Assembly (NCBI RefSeq): GCF_000147335.1 | Contig: NC_014501.1 | Coordinates: forward strand, 3,718,300-3,782,299 | DNA: 64,000 nt | Source: Gloeothece verrucosa PCC 7822 | Lineage (GTDB): Bacteria > Cyanobacteriota > Cyanobacteriia > Cyanobacteriales > Microcystaceae | Direction: 5' to 3' | In this document: one piece after another, positions 36,830 through 45,787 of the stretch | Layout: each line of letters opens with the position of its first letter | Numbering within the stretch: position 1 is the stretch's first letter | The notes under the pieces: generated by a model | What the model was told of the DNA's origin: nothing | The model's database searches: none | Seen by the model: the letters and a program-made list of their open reading frames with translations, nothing else | Made by a program: the position numbers and the translations under genes

Positions 36830-37074
36830 TAACCACTAGGGGTACTCTCTAACCAACCTGCACTAAGGACAATGGTTAAAGCGATAAAAAGACTACTTAG
36901 AGTCCAAGTAATTTGGTTGAGGGTTTTTTCGGCTGATTTAGCGCTGGTAAACAGTTGAGCTTGTCCACCGATGCCGCCGAGTCCATCGCCTTTAGGGCTG
37001 TGTAATAATACCAGAACAATTAGCAAACCGGCACATAATGCCCAAATAATTTTAACGATCTGTACAATATTCAT
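36829..37074 (-). CDS. secG: Preprotein translocase subunit SecG
   Basis: At 81 residues this has two membrane helices (about 5-24, IVKIIWALCAGLLIVLVLLH, and 53-72). Between them is the conserved SPKGDGLGGIGGQAQLF loop. SecG binds SecYE and assists SecA-driven export. It lies 41 bases after gpmI and is coupled to the matrixin gene downstream, so a gpmI-secG-matrixin operon is likely. Confidence 0.95.
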   Translation of the reverse strand: MNIVQIVKIIWALCAGLLIVLVLLHSPKGDGLGGIGGQAQLFTSAKSAEKTLNQITWTLSSLFIALTIVLSAGWLESTPSG

Positions 37075-37115
37075 CTAAACGTTACCCCAAAGTTAATGAT
37101 CTCATTATCCACTGC

Positions 37116-38714
37116 TTAGAGGGAAATTCGCACCGGTGTGCGATTGGTTTTTACATCAATCTCTGCCGGCACAATCAACGACTTACCCGTCATATTTTCG
37201 GGTTTAGGTAATTGTAAAATATCTAGGATAGTTGGGGCAATATCGGCTAACCGTCCATCATCTCGCAAGGTAACATGACCGCCATGGCCGGGGATTTTTC
37301 GTTTTTCCCCTTCTACCAAGATAAACGGTACTGGGTTAGTGGTATGAGCCGTCCAAGGATTTCCTTCTTCATCGCGCATATACTCAGCGTTTCCGTGATC
37401 AGCGATAATGATCGCCGTTCCTCCCATTTTATGGATGCTGTTTAATAACTGTCCCAGACATTGATCGACTTTTTCAATGGCTTTAGCAGCCGCTTCAATA
37501 TTGCCCGTATGCCCTACCATATCCGGGTTAGCATAGTTCATCACCACTAAAGAATAAATCCCTTTTTCAATAGCGGCGCAAGCGGTATCTGTAACAGCTT
37601 GGGCAGACATTTCTGGGGCTAGATCATAAGTCGCTACCATTGGACTTTGAATTAATTCGCGATCTTCGCCTTCAAAGGGTTTTTCGAGTCCACCGTTAAA
37701 AAAGTAGGTCACGTGGGGATATTTTTCGGTTTCTGCGGTGCGGAATTGACGCAGGCCATGGTTAGCGATCACTTCTCCGAGAATGTTAGTCAGGTTTTGG
37801 GGTTCAAAGGCCACCTGAACGGGTAACTTGGGGTCGTATTGAGTAAAAGTGACAAAACTGAGGGGTTGAATCAGTTTGCGCTCAAATCCGTCAAAATTTG
37901 GCATAGTGAACGCATAACACAACTGTCTGGCGCGATCAGGACGGAAGTTATAGAAAATAATGCCATCTCCGGATTCTACTGCACCCGGAGCAACTCGAGT
38001 GGGTAGAATAAACTCATCTGTAATATCTTTCGCGTAGGAGTCTTTGAGAATTTGTAGGGCCGTTCGTCCATCTCCGGGTCCGTCTTGTGTCAGGAGATCA
38101 TAAGCTTTTTTCACGCGGTCCCAACGGCGATCTCGGTCCATGGCATAATAGCGGCCACAGATAGTAGAAATCCGTCCGATGCCGATTTTATCGATATGTG
38201 CTTGAATTTGGGCAATCGCTTTTACGCCTTCGTTAGGGTTGGTATCTCGTCCATCGGTGATCGCATGAACACAGACATTTGAGATAGATTGTAATTTAGC
38301 CAAGTCTAACAATCCCAGTAAATGACACAAATGGGAATGCACACCGCCTTCTGAACACAACCCAATCAGATGTAATTTTCCCCCTCTAGCTTTTACTTCT
38401 TGACAAAGGTTCACTAATGCCGGATTGTGGAAAATAGAACCATCCTCAACGGCATCAGTAATCCTTACTAATTCTTGTGGCACAATCCGTCCGGCACCTA
38501 TATTAAGGTGTCCTACTTCTGAGTTCCCCATTTGACCCTCTGGCAGTCCAACGTCTTTGCCGGAGGTACGAATCAAAGTTCTGGGATAAACTTCCCAGAG
38601 ACTATCCATAATTGGGGTATTAGCAACCGCGATGGCGTTGTTTTCTGTGGCTTCTCGATAACCCCAGCCATCTAGTATAACTAGCACCACAGGAGCTATA
38701 GGTGCGTGTGCCAT
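37116..38714 (-). CDS. gpmI: 2,3-bisphosphoglycerate-independent phosphoglycerate mutase
   Basis: The ATG used gives 532 residues (MAHAPIAPVVLVILDGWGYR); a GTG 11 codons upstream is less likely, and AGGG lies about 9 bases before this ATG. The alkaline-phosphatase-type active site includes the phosphorylated serine in GNSEVGHLNIGAG. Metal ligands are in ILDGWG, ADHGNAEYM and WTAHTTNPVPFI. It interconverts 3- and 2-phosphoglycerate in glycolysis and carbon fixation. It is probably first in an operon with secG. Confidence 0.95.
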   Translation of the reverse strand: MAHAPIAPVVLVILDGWGYREATENNAIAVANTPIMDSLWEVYPRTLIRTSGKDVGLPEGQMGNSEVGHLNIGAGRIVPQELVRITDAVEDGSIFHNPALVNLCQEVKARGGKLHLIGLCSEGGVHSHLCHLLGLLDLAKLQSISNVCVHAITDGRDTNPNEGVKAIAQIQAHIDKIGIGRISTICGRYYAMDRDRRWDRVKKAYDLLTQDGPGDGRTALQILKDSYAKDITDEFILPTRVAPGAVESGDGIIFYNFRPDRARQLCYAFTMPNFDGFERKLIQPLSFVTFTQYDPKLPVQVAFEPQNLTNILGEVIANHGLRQFRTAETEKYPHVTYFFNGGLEKPFEGEDRELIQSPMVATYDLAPEMSAQAVTDTACAAIEKGIYSLVVMNYANPDMVGHTGNIEAAAKAIEKVDQCLGQLLNSIHKMGGTAIIIADHGNAEYMRDEEGNPWTAHTTNPVPFILVEGEKRKIPGHGGHVTLRDDGRLADIAPTILDILQLPKPENMTGKSLIVPAEIDVKTNRTPVRISL

Positions 38715-38884
38715 GATTGTTACCCTACCAGTTTTTTTGCTTTGCACATTGATGATACCATTGACTTCTTGTTAGAGTCTAATTTTTGGGTATGGATCTT
38801 TAGATTGTTCAGTTCTCCCGGTTTTTTGGCTGCCGCTCACTTTCAGGAATTTCAGACTTTTCAGCAAATTTGTCACCAAAAATG

Positions 38885-38909
38885 AAAACCCCCTCGGAAT
38901 TTAGAGGGG
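38885..38909 (-). terminator. Intrinsic terminator after the small membrane-protein gene
   Basis: On the minus strand a CCCCTC/GAGGGGG stem with an 8-base loop is followed by TTTTCATTTTT, about 24 bases past the stop of the membrane protein at 38933. Confidence 0.8.
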
Positions 38910-38932
38910 ATTGCTGTTTTTTCTCTTGACTC

Positions 38933-39442
38933 CTAGGGAACTAAGCAAGAATCCTTATAGCACCATCGGAGTAAGGTCACGCCTAATAGGAGTTTACAGG
39001 CTTCTAATATCCAATAACTCCATTGCATGGGGAGCATCACTCCACTCATGGGGTTGATGGGATCGAACTGGTTTAACTGTAGTCCTAATCCGCTCATATA
39101 AGGAGTTAGAATATAGGTATAAATTAGGGCAATGATTAACAGAAATGCTGATAGAATAATTGACCAGGTTTCGTGAGAATGAGTTAAGGTATGATGGCGG
39201 CGGAATACTAAAATCCCGCTTAAAACTACGGCAGCGCACAATAATTCGAGACGATTGAAAACCCCAAAAATGAGATAACCAGCACTAGCAAATCCTTTAG
39301 TAGCCATCATTCCCGATGCTGATAAACCGGGCATGATCACTAAATCGAGAACAATACTGGCACTGAGCCAAAATCCTAAGACGAACATCACTAGGATAGG
39401 CCAATTAATTTGGTTTAAGCCCCGTTCAGAATATGTATTCAT
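38933..39442 (-). CDS. Four-helix membrane protein, DUF4149-like
   Basis: The 169-residue protein has hydrophobic segments at about 14-36, 52-80, 93-115 and 142-160, so four membrane helices are expected. The phrase WLSASIVLDLVIMPGLSASG followed by helix 2 with FNRLELL resembles the DUF4149/TMEM205-like fold, a tentative match. His residues in the loop (RRHHTLTHSHE) could bind metal. It is flanked by a terminator downstream and stands alone. No function is known. Confidence 0.7.
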   Translation of the reverse strand: MNTYSERGLNQINWPILVMFVLGFWLSASIVLDLVIMPGLSASGMMATKGFASAGYLIFGVFNRLELLCAAVVLSGILVFRRHHTLTHSHETWSIILSAFLLIIALIYTYILTPYMSGLGLQLNQFDPINPMSGVMLPMQWSYWILEACKLLLGVTLLRWCYKDSCLVP

Positions 39443-39667
39443 AAATGTCCTTACGATGCTTTTCTACTTTTTTATTTTACGATTTTTCCAGACAGAGCTT
39501 AACAGCTATTCTCGATTTTGATACGTAACTTTACAATGTAAGAGAATGTCATACTAAATTTTTGTCTTTTTTGTTAAGCTTTGTAAATAAAATTAGACAA
39601 AAAACTGATAAGGTGGTAATCAGGGAGTATTGCTCAAAGAAGTATTTATGTTATCTTCTAAAAAAGT

Positions 39668-39709
39668 AAAAGTCCATTACAGTTGATCAAAAGTCCATTA
39701 CAGTTGATC
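39668..39709. repeat. Two tandem 21-bp repeats before the toxin-antitoxin genes
   Basis: A 21-base unit beginning aaaagtccattacag and ending ttgatc occurs twice in direct succession, ending 16 bases before the DUF433 start. Such iterated sequence in a toxin-antitoxin leader often binds the antitoxin. It could also be a simple duplication. Confidence 0.75.
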
Positions 39710-39725
39710 AAATGAGAGGAAAATT

Positions 39726-39980
39726 ATGTTAAAAAATCTAGATAGAATTACCTTCGATCCAAAAATCATGGCAGGAAAAGCTTGTATTAGAGGAATGCGT
39801 GTGCCAGTTTCTTTAATCGTTAATTTAGTAGCCAATGGAAAATCTGAAGCCGAAATTATTGAAGACTATCCTTATATTGAACCTGAAGATATTAGACAAT
39901 CACTCCTCTATGCGGCTTGGTTAACTGAAGAACGAGTAATTCCCTTAAAACCTATTAATGAAGGCAACTTAGTCAAATGA
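39726..39980 (+). CDS. DUF433 antitoxin
   Basis: This 84-residue protein carries the DUF433 pattern: ITFDPKIMAGKACIRGMRVP then LIVNLVANGKSEAEIIEDYP and IEPEDIRQSLLYAAW. This winged-helix-like fold is a common antitoxin paired with PIN-type toxins. GAGAGGAAAA precedes the ATG. Its stop overlaps the next start in ATGA, so the pair is translationally coupled. Confidence 0.88.
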   Translation: MLKNLDRITFDPKIMAGKACIRGMRVPVSLIVNLVANGKSEAEIIEDYPYIEPEDIRQSLLYAAWLTEERVIPLKPINEGNLVK

Positions 39981-40339
39981 AATTTTTAGCTGATATGGGG
40001 ATTTCTCCTCGTACTGTTGATGGGTTAAGAAGGATGGGTTATGAGGCTGTTCATTTAGTTGAGGAAGGTTTAGAGCGGCTTACAGATGAGGAAATTTTAG
40101 TGAAAGCACAAAATGAAAATAGAATTATTTTAACAATGGATTTAGATTTTGGTTATTTATTAGCAAGCCGAGGAGAAATTTTGCCCAGTGTGATTTTATT
40201 TCGTTTAGGAAACGAAAGCCGTGAAGTCATTGAAGAACGATTGCAAACTGTTTTTAGAGAATGTGTTAATGATTTGCAACTAGGAGCCATTATCTCAGTC
40301 AGTGATGAAAGTTTCCGAGTTCGACGTTTGCCTATTTAA
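39977..40339 (+). CDS. DUF5615 PIN-like toxin
   Basis: At 120 residues this has the small PIN-like nuclease fold of the DUF5615 group. KFLADMGISPRTVDGLRRMG contains the first acidic residue (Asp5). LTMDLDFGYLLASRGEI supplies the metal-binding aspartates in the middle. PSVILFRLGNESREVIEERL follows. Toxins of this type are thought to cut RNA. The gene overlaps its DUF433 partner by four bases. A functional toxin is likely because all acidic positions are kept, but activity is not shown. Confidence 0.85.
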   Translation: MKFLADMGISPRTVDGLRRMGYEAVHLVEEGLERLTDEEILVKAQNENRIILTMDLDFGYLLASRGEILPSVILFRLGNESREVIEERLQTVFRECVNDLQLGAIISVSDESFRVRRLPI

Positions 40340-40443
40340 AAATAGCCTCATTAAGTTTCAAGGTGGGCAAGGTGGAATATCCTTATTGAAAGATATTTGT
40401 CTGCCTTGCCTACCCGGTTAATACAAATGGTGACCAGAAAAGA

Positions 40444-41532
40444 TTAAACAGGTTTATGAGCAATCCAATATTTACTAAATAAATGGTGTTCAATCTCTAC
40501 ATTTTCAAAACCTGCTTTTTCCAAGCGTTCACCTAAATTATCAGTAGTATAGTGCTTGTAATAAGGTTCATGGTAGGTTTTAGGGAAGTTATCGATTAAT
40601 GTTTGAAATTGGGGTGAATCTATTAGTTGAATGGAGTCACAAATGATAAATATCCCACCCGGTTGAGTTACCCGAAAAGATTCCTCTATCACATTTTGAC
40701 GTGCTTGAGGCGGTAATTCATGAAATAAAAACACGCTAGTCAGACCATGAAAATAATTATCCTGATAGGGTAATTCTTCAGCATTAGCCTGTACTAATTG
40801 GGGAAATTCTCCTGGGATTTTAGAGAGAAGTTGGTGAGCTTTACGGAGATAAGCGGGAGATAAATCTGCCCCAAATAAAGATACTTTTGGCAGAGTAGTC
40901 CGCATCATTTTTAATGTGCGGCCTGTTCCGCAAGCGACATCTAAAACTCGGATTTGTTTCGGCGAAAGTTCCCTAAAAGCACTTAATCCTTTTTTTAAAG
41001 GTTTCAGAATTCGCCGCCGCATCGGATCAGCATTGCCACTAAACAACAGTTCTACTTGTAGATCATAAAGACTCGCTGACCAATCACTTAAGTAACCATC
41101 GGTTTGATGGTGAAAGTTTTGTAGATAGTAACTCGGAAACCCTTCTTGGTCGATCTCGGCTGAAAATTGTTGATGTTTTTTATCTCGAATTTTTTGCCAA
41201 TTTAAAGGCAAATCTAGCCAAACAGCAGGATAATATAAAAAAAACTCATCCCAAGCATTGTCAAAGAGTAAACTGTGCGGATAAACTCCGTCTTGAGCAT
41301 CTTGCCAGTCAGTTTGCCGCAATTGCTCTCCACTCTGCTTGAGTGCCTGGATTTCTTCTTCTGGAAGTGGCTTACCCATTTTTTCCCAATCCGGAGCAAA
41401 AAATTGAGTCAAACGCCTGCCTAGATTGTTATGAGCTAGTCCGAATAAGGCTTTACCTTGTTGAAAGCTGCTATAAGCGGCTTGAGTCACGGATTCAGGA
41501 ATAAATCGCTCAAAATTAGCAGTAGATTGCAT
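40444..41532 (-). CDS. Class I SAM-dependent methyltransferase
   Basis: The 362-residue protein has a long N-terminal region of about 190 residues (FERFIPESVTQAAYSSFQQG) with no named motif. The methyltransferase domain follows: motif I VLDVACGTGRTLKMM at about 196-210, then FGADLSPAYLRKA with the ribose-binding aspartate, then LTSVFLFHELPPQARQNVIE and PGGIFIICDS. The N-terminal half probably forms a substrate- or membrane-binding domain, typical of cyanobacterial UbiE-like enzymes. The substrate is unknown. It is alone on its strand. Confidence 0.85.
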   Translation of the reverse strand: MQSTANFERFIPESVTQAAYSSFQQGKALFGLAHNNLGRRLTQFFAPDWEKMGKPLPEEEIQALKQSGEQLRQTDWQDAQDGVYPHSLLFDNAWDEFFLYYPAVWLDLPLNWQKIRDKKHQQFSAEIDQEGFPSYYLQNFHHQTDGYLSDWSASLYDLQVELLFSGNADPMRRRILKPLKKGLSAFRELSPKQIRVLDVACGTGRTLKMMRTTLPKVSLFGADLSPAYLRKAHQLLSKIPGEFPQLVQANAEELPYQDNYFHGLTSVFLFHELPPQARQNVIEESFRVTQPGGIFIICDSIQLIDSPQFQTLIDNFPKTYHEPYYKHYTTDNLGERLEKAGFENVEIEHHLFSKYWIAHKPV

Positions 41533-41698
41533 AGATAAAACGGATTCTATCGCCTAATTTTTTGTTTCTTTTTGTAAATATAATTAATCTACCAAGGATT
41601 TGCTACCTTTTGAAGATAGAAAAATCCCTACCAGTAAGCAGTTTGGTTGTGGTGGGTTAATGCCTAAGCAAGGCAAAATGCGCTCATTTAAAATGATT

Positions 41699-41812
41699 TA
41701 AGAGTTACGCACTCCTGATTAAAAACAACGATTTTATGTCCCAAGCGAGCCTTGCTCCCGATCGCGAACAATCTCAAACCCTAATGATTTGGTGGAGAGT
41801 GCGTAAGTCCTA
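41699..41812. mobile_element. MITE-like element, copy 2 (114 bp)
   Basis: Termini read taagagttacgcact and agtgcgtaagtccta, with one or two changes from the perfect arms of copy 1 at 23279-23399. The core is the reverse complement of copy 1 (caatctcaaaccc), so the two copies lie in opposite orientation. It is non-coding and sits behind glnA. Confidence 0.8.
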
Positions 41813-41841
41813 TGATTTTAGGGAAAAATTAGCCACCTATT

Positions 41842-41868
41842 GGAAAAAAAACGGAGGCCACAGCCTCC
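41842..41868 (-). terminator. Intrinsic terminator of glnA
   Basis: On the minus strand GGAGGC/GCCTCC with a 4-base loop is followed by GTTTTTTTT, a textbook terminator 54 bases after the glnA stop. A second hairpin (attccca/tgggaat) lies at 41876-41900, directly between the stop and the terminator. Confidence 0.9.
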
Positions 41869-41922
41869 TAGTAGTATTCCCAAGGTTTTACCCTGGGAAT
41901 GAGAAATAATAGAAAATTCTAT

Positions 41923-43344
41923 TTAAACATCATAGTAAAGCGCAAACTCATAAGGATGAGGACGTAAGCGCATCGGGTTAACCTCATTGTCGAGTTTGTA
42001 CTCGATCCAATTTTCGATGAAGTCTTCAGTAAAGACTCCTGAATCAGTTAAGAAAGAATGATCCTTCTCTAAATTCTCTAACGCCGCTTCTAAAGAACCC
42101 GGAGTAGAAGGAACTTTACTGAGTTCTTCAGGAGAGAGATCATAGATATCTACATCTAGGGGTTCACCGGGATCAATTTCATTCTTAATCCCATCAATCC
42201 CTGCACACAGCATAGCCGCAAAAGCGAGGTAAGGATTACAAGTGGCATCCGGACAACGGAATTCTAAGCGCTTGGCTTTAGGATTCGTACCCGACAGAGG
42301 AATCCGAATCGAAGCAGAACGGTTACCTTGAGAATAAGCTAAGTTTACCGGTGCTTCAAACCCAGGCACTAGCCGCTTATAAGAGTTCGTAGTGGGGTTA
42401 GTCAACGCCAGAAGCGCTGGTGCATGTCTAAGAAGACCACCAATATAATTGAGGGCCATTTTACTCAGATTAGCATAGCCATCGCCCCAGAATAGAGGTT
42501 GCCCATTGTTCCAGATAGACTGGTGGGTGTGCATCCCCGACCCGTTATCATTAAATAGGGGTTTGGGCATAAAGGTCACGGTTTTACCGTATTTTTTAGC
42601 CACATTCTTGATGACGTATTTGTAAATCATCAAGTTATCTGCTGATTTAATTAAAGTATCAAATCGGATACCGAGTTCGTTTTGTCCTCCTGTGGCTACT
42701 TCGTGGTGATGCTTTTCAATGGGAACACCGCATTTCCCCATTGTCAGTAGCATTTCGGTACGCATATCTTGAATGGTATCCGTAGGAGGAACCGGGAAAT
42801 ACCCTTCTTTATAACGAGGTTTATAGCCTAAATTTCCGCCGGCTTCTTCTTTACCAGAATTCCAACGACCTTCTACACTGTCAACGTAGTAATAACTTTT
42901 GTTTTCGGCTTGGTCAAAGCGAACATCATCAAAAACGAAAAATTCGGCTTCAGGTCCAAAGAAAGCCGTATCACCAAGACCGGTGCTTCTTAAATAGTCC
43001 ACCGCTTTAGCCGCAATTGAGCGAGGATCTCTACTATACCATTCCCCTGTTCGAGGTTCTTTGATACTACAGATCATGCTCAAAGTCGGTTCTGCAAAAA
43101 AGGGATCAATCCAAGCCGTTGTCGGATCAGGAACCATCGACATATCCGATTCATTGATGGCTTTCCAACCCCGAATACTTGAGCCATCGAAGGGAACCCC
43201 ATCTGAGAAAGAACTCTCATCGATTTGATCGTAGTAAAAGGAGCAGTGTTGCCAGATTCCCGGCATATCAATGAACTTAAGGTCGATTATTTGAATGTTG
43301 TTGTCTTTTATCAGCTTCAAGACTTCTTGTGGCGTTTCAGGCAT
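41923..43344 (-). CDS. glnA: Glutamine synthetase type I
   Basis: At 473 residues this is the dodecameric GSI type, making glutamine from glutamate, ammonia and ATP. Visible marks are [29 protein letters not shown], and [20 protein letters not shown] with ligands for the metal and glutamate. [20 protein letters not shown] lies near the ATP site. The tyrosine in [10 protein letters not shown] corresponds to the adenylylation site of enterobacteria, which cyanobacteria control instead with small inactivating factors. An NtcA-type box lies about 139 bases upstream of the ATG. Confidence 0.97.
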   Translation of the reverse strand: MPETPQEVLKLIKDNNIQIIDLKFIDMPGIWQHCSFYYDQIDESSFSDGVPFDGSSIRGWKAINESDMSMVPDPTTAWIDPFFAEPTLSMICSIKEPRTGEWYSRDPRSIAAKAVDYLRSTGLGDTAFFGPEAEFFVFDDVRFDQAENKSYYYVDSVEGRWNSGKEEAGGNLGYKPRYKEGYFPVPPTDTIQDMRTEMLLTMGKCGVPIEKHHHEVATGGQNELGIRFDTLIKSADNLMIYKYVIKNVAKKYGKTVTFMPKPLFNDNGSGMHTHQSIWNNGQPLFWGDGYANLSKMALNYIGGLLRHAPALLALTNPTTNSYKRLVPGFEAPVNLAYSQGNRSASIRIPLSGTNPKAKRLEFRCPDATCNPYLAFAAMLCAGIDGIKNEIDPGEPLDVDIYDLSPEELSKVPSTPGSLEAALENLEKDHSFLTDSGVFTEDFIENWIEYKLDNEVNPMRLRPHPYEFALYYDV

Positions 43345-43482
43345 GAAATGACTCCTTATTTTTGCTAACAGTTTTGTCGCCTCGAATCATCAATCGTAGG
43401 GATAGGTTTCTTTATTTTTTGTTCTACTCAATACAGAATAACCTCTGTTGTTACTCTTGAAATCTGTAAACATCCCAAAAAA

Positions 43483-43496
43483 GTATCTGCTTATAC
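43483..43496. promoter_or_regulatory. NtcA-binding box upstream of glnA
   Basis: GTA-TCTGCTTA-TAC matches the GTA-N8-TAC consensus of the global nitrogen regulator NtcA exactly. It lies in the 459-base divergent region 139 bases before glnA and 308 bases before apcF, so glnA is the natural target. A clean TA-N3-T -10 element at the usual 22-base spacing was not found. No other element is clear in this gap apart from a CCCGACTCCC-type simple repeat near 43633-43668. Confidence 0.8.
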
Positions 43497-43803
43497 TAAT
43501 TTTTAGCGACTGTTGCCAAATGTAAAGAAAAATTAAGAAACATCAAGAAATTGTTAAACACTTCTGAGACGGAAACCCTTTGAGATCAATTCATTGGCTG
43601 CTGTTGTAAATAATTGTAAAATATCCCCAAGTCCCCGACTCCCGACACCCTACTGCCGACTCCCTCCTATGGGATGATAGATTAAGTAAATTTGGGAAGC
43701 CAAAACCCGAGCCTAGGAGTTGCCAAGGAGCGATAAAAGGTCATACCTTAAATATCGTCGGCTAAATGTATTTTACTTTACTGTAATTTAGGAGAACAAT
43801 TTA

Positions 43804-44313
43804 ATGCGAGACGCAGTGACGACGCTGATCAAAAACTACGATGTAACAGGACGTTATCTCGATCGGGATGCGATGGACAAACTCAAAACCTATTATGAGT
43901 CTGGAACCGCTCGGATCGCTGCTGCTGCTATCATTAATGCTAATTCTGCTGACATCGTTCGCAAAGCAGGCATTCAATTATTTGAAGAAGTGCCAGAATT
44001 AATCCGTCCGGGTGGTAATGCCTATACCACTCGTCGCTATTCCGCTTGTTTGCGGGATATGGATTATTATCTCCGTTATGCCAGTTATGCTTTAGTAGCG
44101 GGGGATTCTGATGTACTGGATGAACGGGTACTGCAAGGGCTACGAGAAACCTATAATTCTTTAGGGGTTCCCATTGGTCCTACGGTGCGTGGGATTCAAA
44201 TTATGAAAGATCTGATTAAAGATCAAGTGGCAGAGGCAGGCATTATTAATACTTCCTTTGTAGATGAACCTTTTGATCATTTGACCCGTGAGTTAAGCGA
44301 GATTTCCGTATAA
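43804..44313 (+). CDS. apcF: Allophycocyanin beta-18 subunit
   Basis: At 169 residues this matches ApcF, the variant beta subunit that sits in the phycobilisome core next to the terminal-emitter domain of ApcE. MRDAVTTLIKNYDVTGRYLD at the start, Asn72 and the chromophore-binding Cys82 in RRYSACLRDMDYYLRYASYA are standard. GVPIGPTVRGIQIMKDLIK and FDHLTRELSEISV close it. It carries one phycocyanobilin. The gene is monocistronic, as in other cyanobacteria. A TAGGAG lies about 8-13 bases before the ATG. Confidence 0.95.
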   Translation: MRDAVTTLIKNYDVTGRYLDRDAMDKLKTYYESGTARIAAAAIINANSADIVRKAGIQLFEEVPELIRPGGNAYTTRRYSACLRDMDYYLRYASYALVAGDSDVLDERVLQGLRETYNSLGVPIGPTVRGIQIMKDLIKDQVAEAGIINTSFVDEPFDHLTRELSEISV

Positions 44314-44490
44314 GAATCTGGCAACTGTTTGAGGTCATGATTGTGTCTAACGCCTTAGCCGCTTTTAGTTCTAGGTTAAAGGCGATCTTAACTAAGCCTG
44401 CCTACGCGGGCTATATTTAACAGTTATCAGTGAATGGTTAAGTGTCATCCTGACAACTGAGTGATAAGTCTGTGTAGGCAGTCTTGGTTT

Positions 44491-45102
44491 ATGTATAAGT
44501 ATATTTTGTTTTACAAACCTTATAATGTCCTGTGTCAATTCACCGATAACAGTGGAGACAAGACGAACCGTCAAACGCTGAAAGATTTTATTGATATTCC
44601 TCATGTTTATTCTGTCGGGCGCTTAGATTTAGATAGCGAAGGGCTGTTATTATTGACCGATAACGGGCCACTGCAACACCGCCTAGGTCATCGTCAATTT
44701 GCTCACCCCCGCACTTATTGGGTACAGGTGGAAAATATTCCCGATGAAGCGGCTTTGAATCGTTTACGGGAAGGGGTCAAAATTGAGGACTATTGGACGC
44801 GAAAGGCATCGGTTATCAAATTACCTACAGAACCCGTTTTACCCCCTCGTAACCCCCCTATTCGCTATCGTAAGAGTATACCGACTTGTTGGTTAGAGAT
44901 CACCCTCACCGAAGGACGCAACCGACAAGTCAGACGCATGACGGCGGCAGTGGGTTATCCTACTTTACGGTTAGTTCGGGTTGCTATGGGTATCGGTAAA
45001 GGGAAAAATGAGTTTCAATTAGGTTTGGAAGGGTTGGAACCCGGACAGTGGCGCGAAGTGACAGAGATTGAACGAAAGGCGTTAGAACGGAATTTAATTT
45101 AA
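44491..45102 (+). CDS. 23S rRNA pseudouridine synthase, RluE/RsuA family
   Basis: The ATG used gives 203 residues starting [17 protein letters not shown]; a GTG ten codons upstream is less likely. The catalytic aspartate lies in [16 protein letters not shown] (Asp46), and [12 protein letters not shown] near the middle is the second family mark. There is no S4 domain, which fits the RluE group (specific for one uridine in 23S rRNA in E. coli). It overlaps the next gene tail-to-tail by four bases. Confidence 0.88.
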   Translation: MYKYILFYKPYNVLCQFTDNSGDKTNRQTLKDFIDIPHVYSVGRLDLDSEGLLLLTDNGPLQHRLGHRQFAHPRTYWVQVENIPDEAALNRLREGVKIEDYWTRKASVIKLPTEPVLPPRNPPIRYRKSIPTCWLEITLTEGRNRQVRRMTAAVGYPTLRLVRVAMGIGKGKNEFQLGLEGLEPGQWREVTEIERKALERNLI

Positions 45103-45605
45103 AATTTTAAATCCAACTTTAATTGCTTACATTTACTTTTAACAATAATATCTCCTAGCTTAAGTTTCTTAGAACTGGTTATTTTACCATCTCTAATAAC
45201 TTGTAAATCTCCCTCGTTTACTTGCTCATTGATCACTTGAATATAATCATCTAGAGTAGCTGGATTTTTTTGCATTGTTGAGTTGTGCAAATCATCTAAA
45301 ATAATTCCTTCAGGATGATCATAAATAATTGGCATTAACTCTTCCCGAAGATTTTCTATACATTTATTTTTATTTTCTTTTTCTATATCAATTACGGATA
45401 AATTGGTTTCATAATAATCAGGCGTTCTAAACCCAAGGCCGTAAATACCATAATCAAATTGATAAGCTAAATCTAATGTATTATGCTCCCAAAGAGTGTA
45501 TTTAATCTCCCTTTGTGCAGGAGGGCGACTAGCTAAGTGCATCAAATAATATTTAGGCTGAGTTTTGTTAGGTAAAAAGGTAAATTGTTTCCATTGCTGT
45601 TCCAA
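45099..45605 (-). CDS. TcmP-like C-terminal fragment, probably truncated
   Basis: At 168 residues this begins with a TTG, and no ATG or ribosome-binding site lies near, so an N-terminal loss is suspected. Residues 17-42 ([20 protein letters not shown], then TLWEHNT) resemble the C-terminal region of three-Cys-motif partner (TcmP) proteins, which are normally about twice as long. The rest ([16 protein letters not shown]) looks folded. The gene is divergent from a three-Cys protein, which fits the TcmP pairing. The resemblance is from memory and needs profile comparison. Confidence 0.5.
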   Translation of the reverse strand: MEQQWKQFTFLPNKTQPKYYLMHLASRPPAQREIKYTLWEHNTLDLAYQFDYGIYGLGFRTPDYYETNLSVIDIEKENKNKCIENLREELMPIIYDHPEGIILDDLHNSTMQKNPATLDDYIQVINEQVNEGDLQVIRDGKITSSKKLKLGDIIVKSKCKQLKLDLKF

Positions 45606-45787
45606 GAGGTTTTATTGTCACTCATCTTTCTACTTTTATATTTACTATTAAAAAATATTGACTGATTCCACAAATTTTGATACAATCAAATCACCCTTAA
45701 TAAATTCAAAAGTTAATATAAATAAATAAAACTTAAATCAACTTAATTTATATTAATCATTCAAATTAATTGTAGGTAACTAGGATC

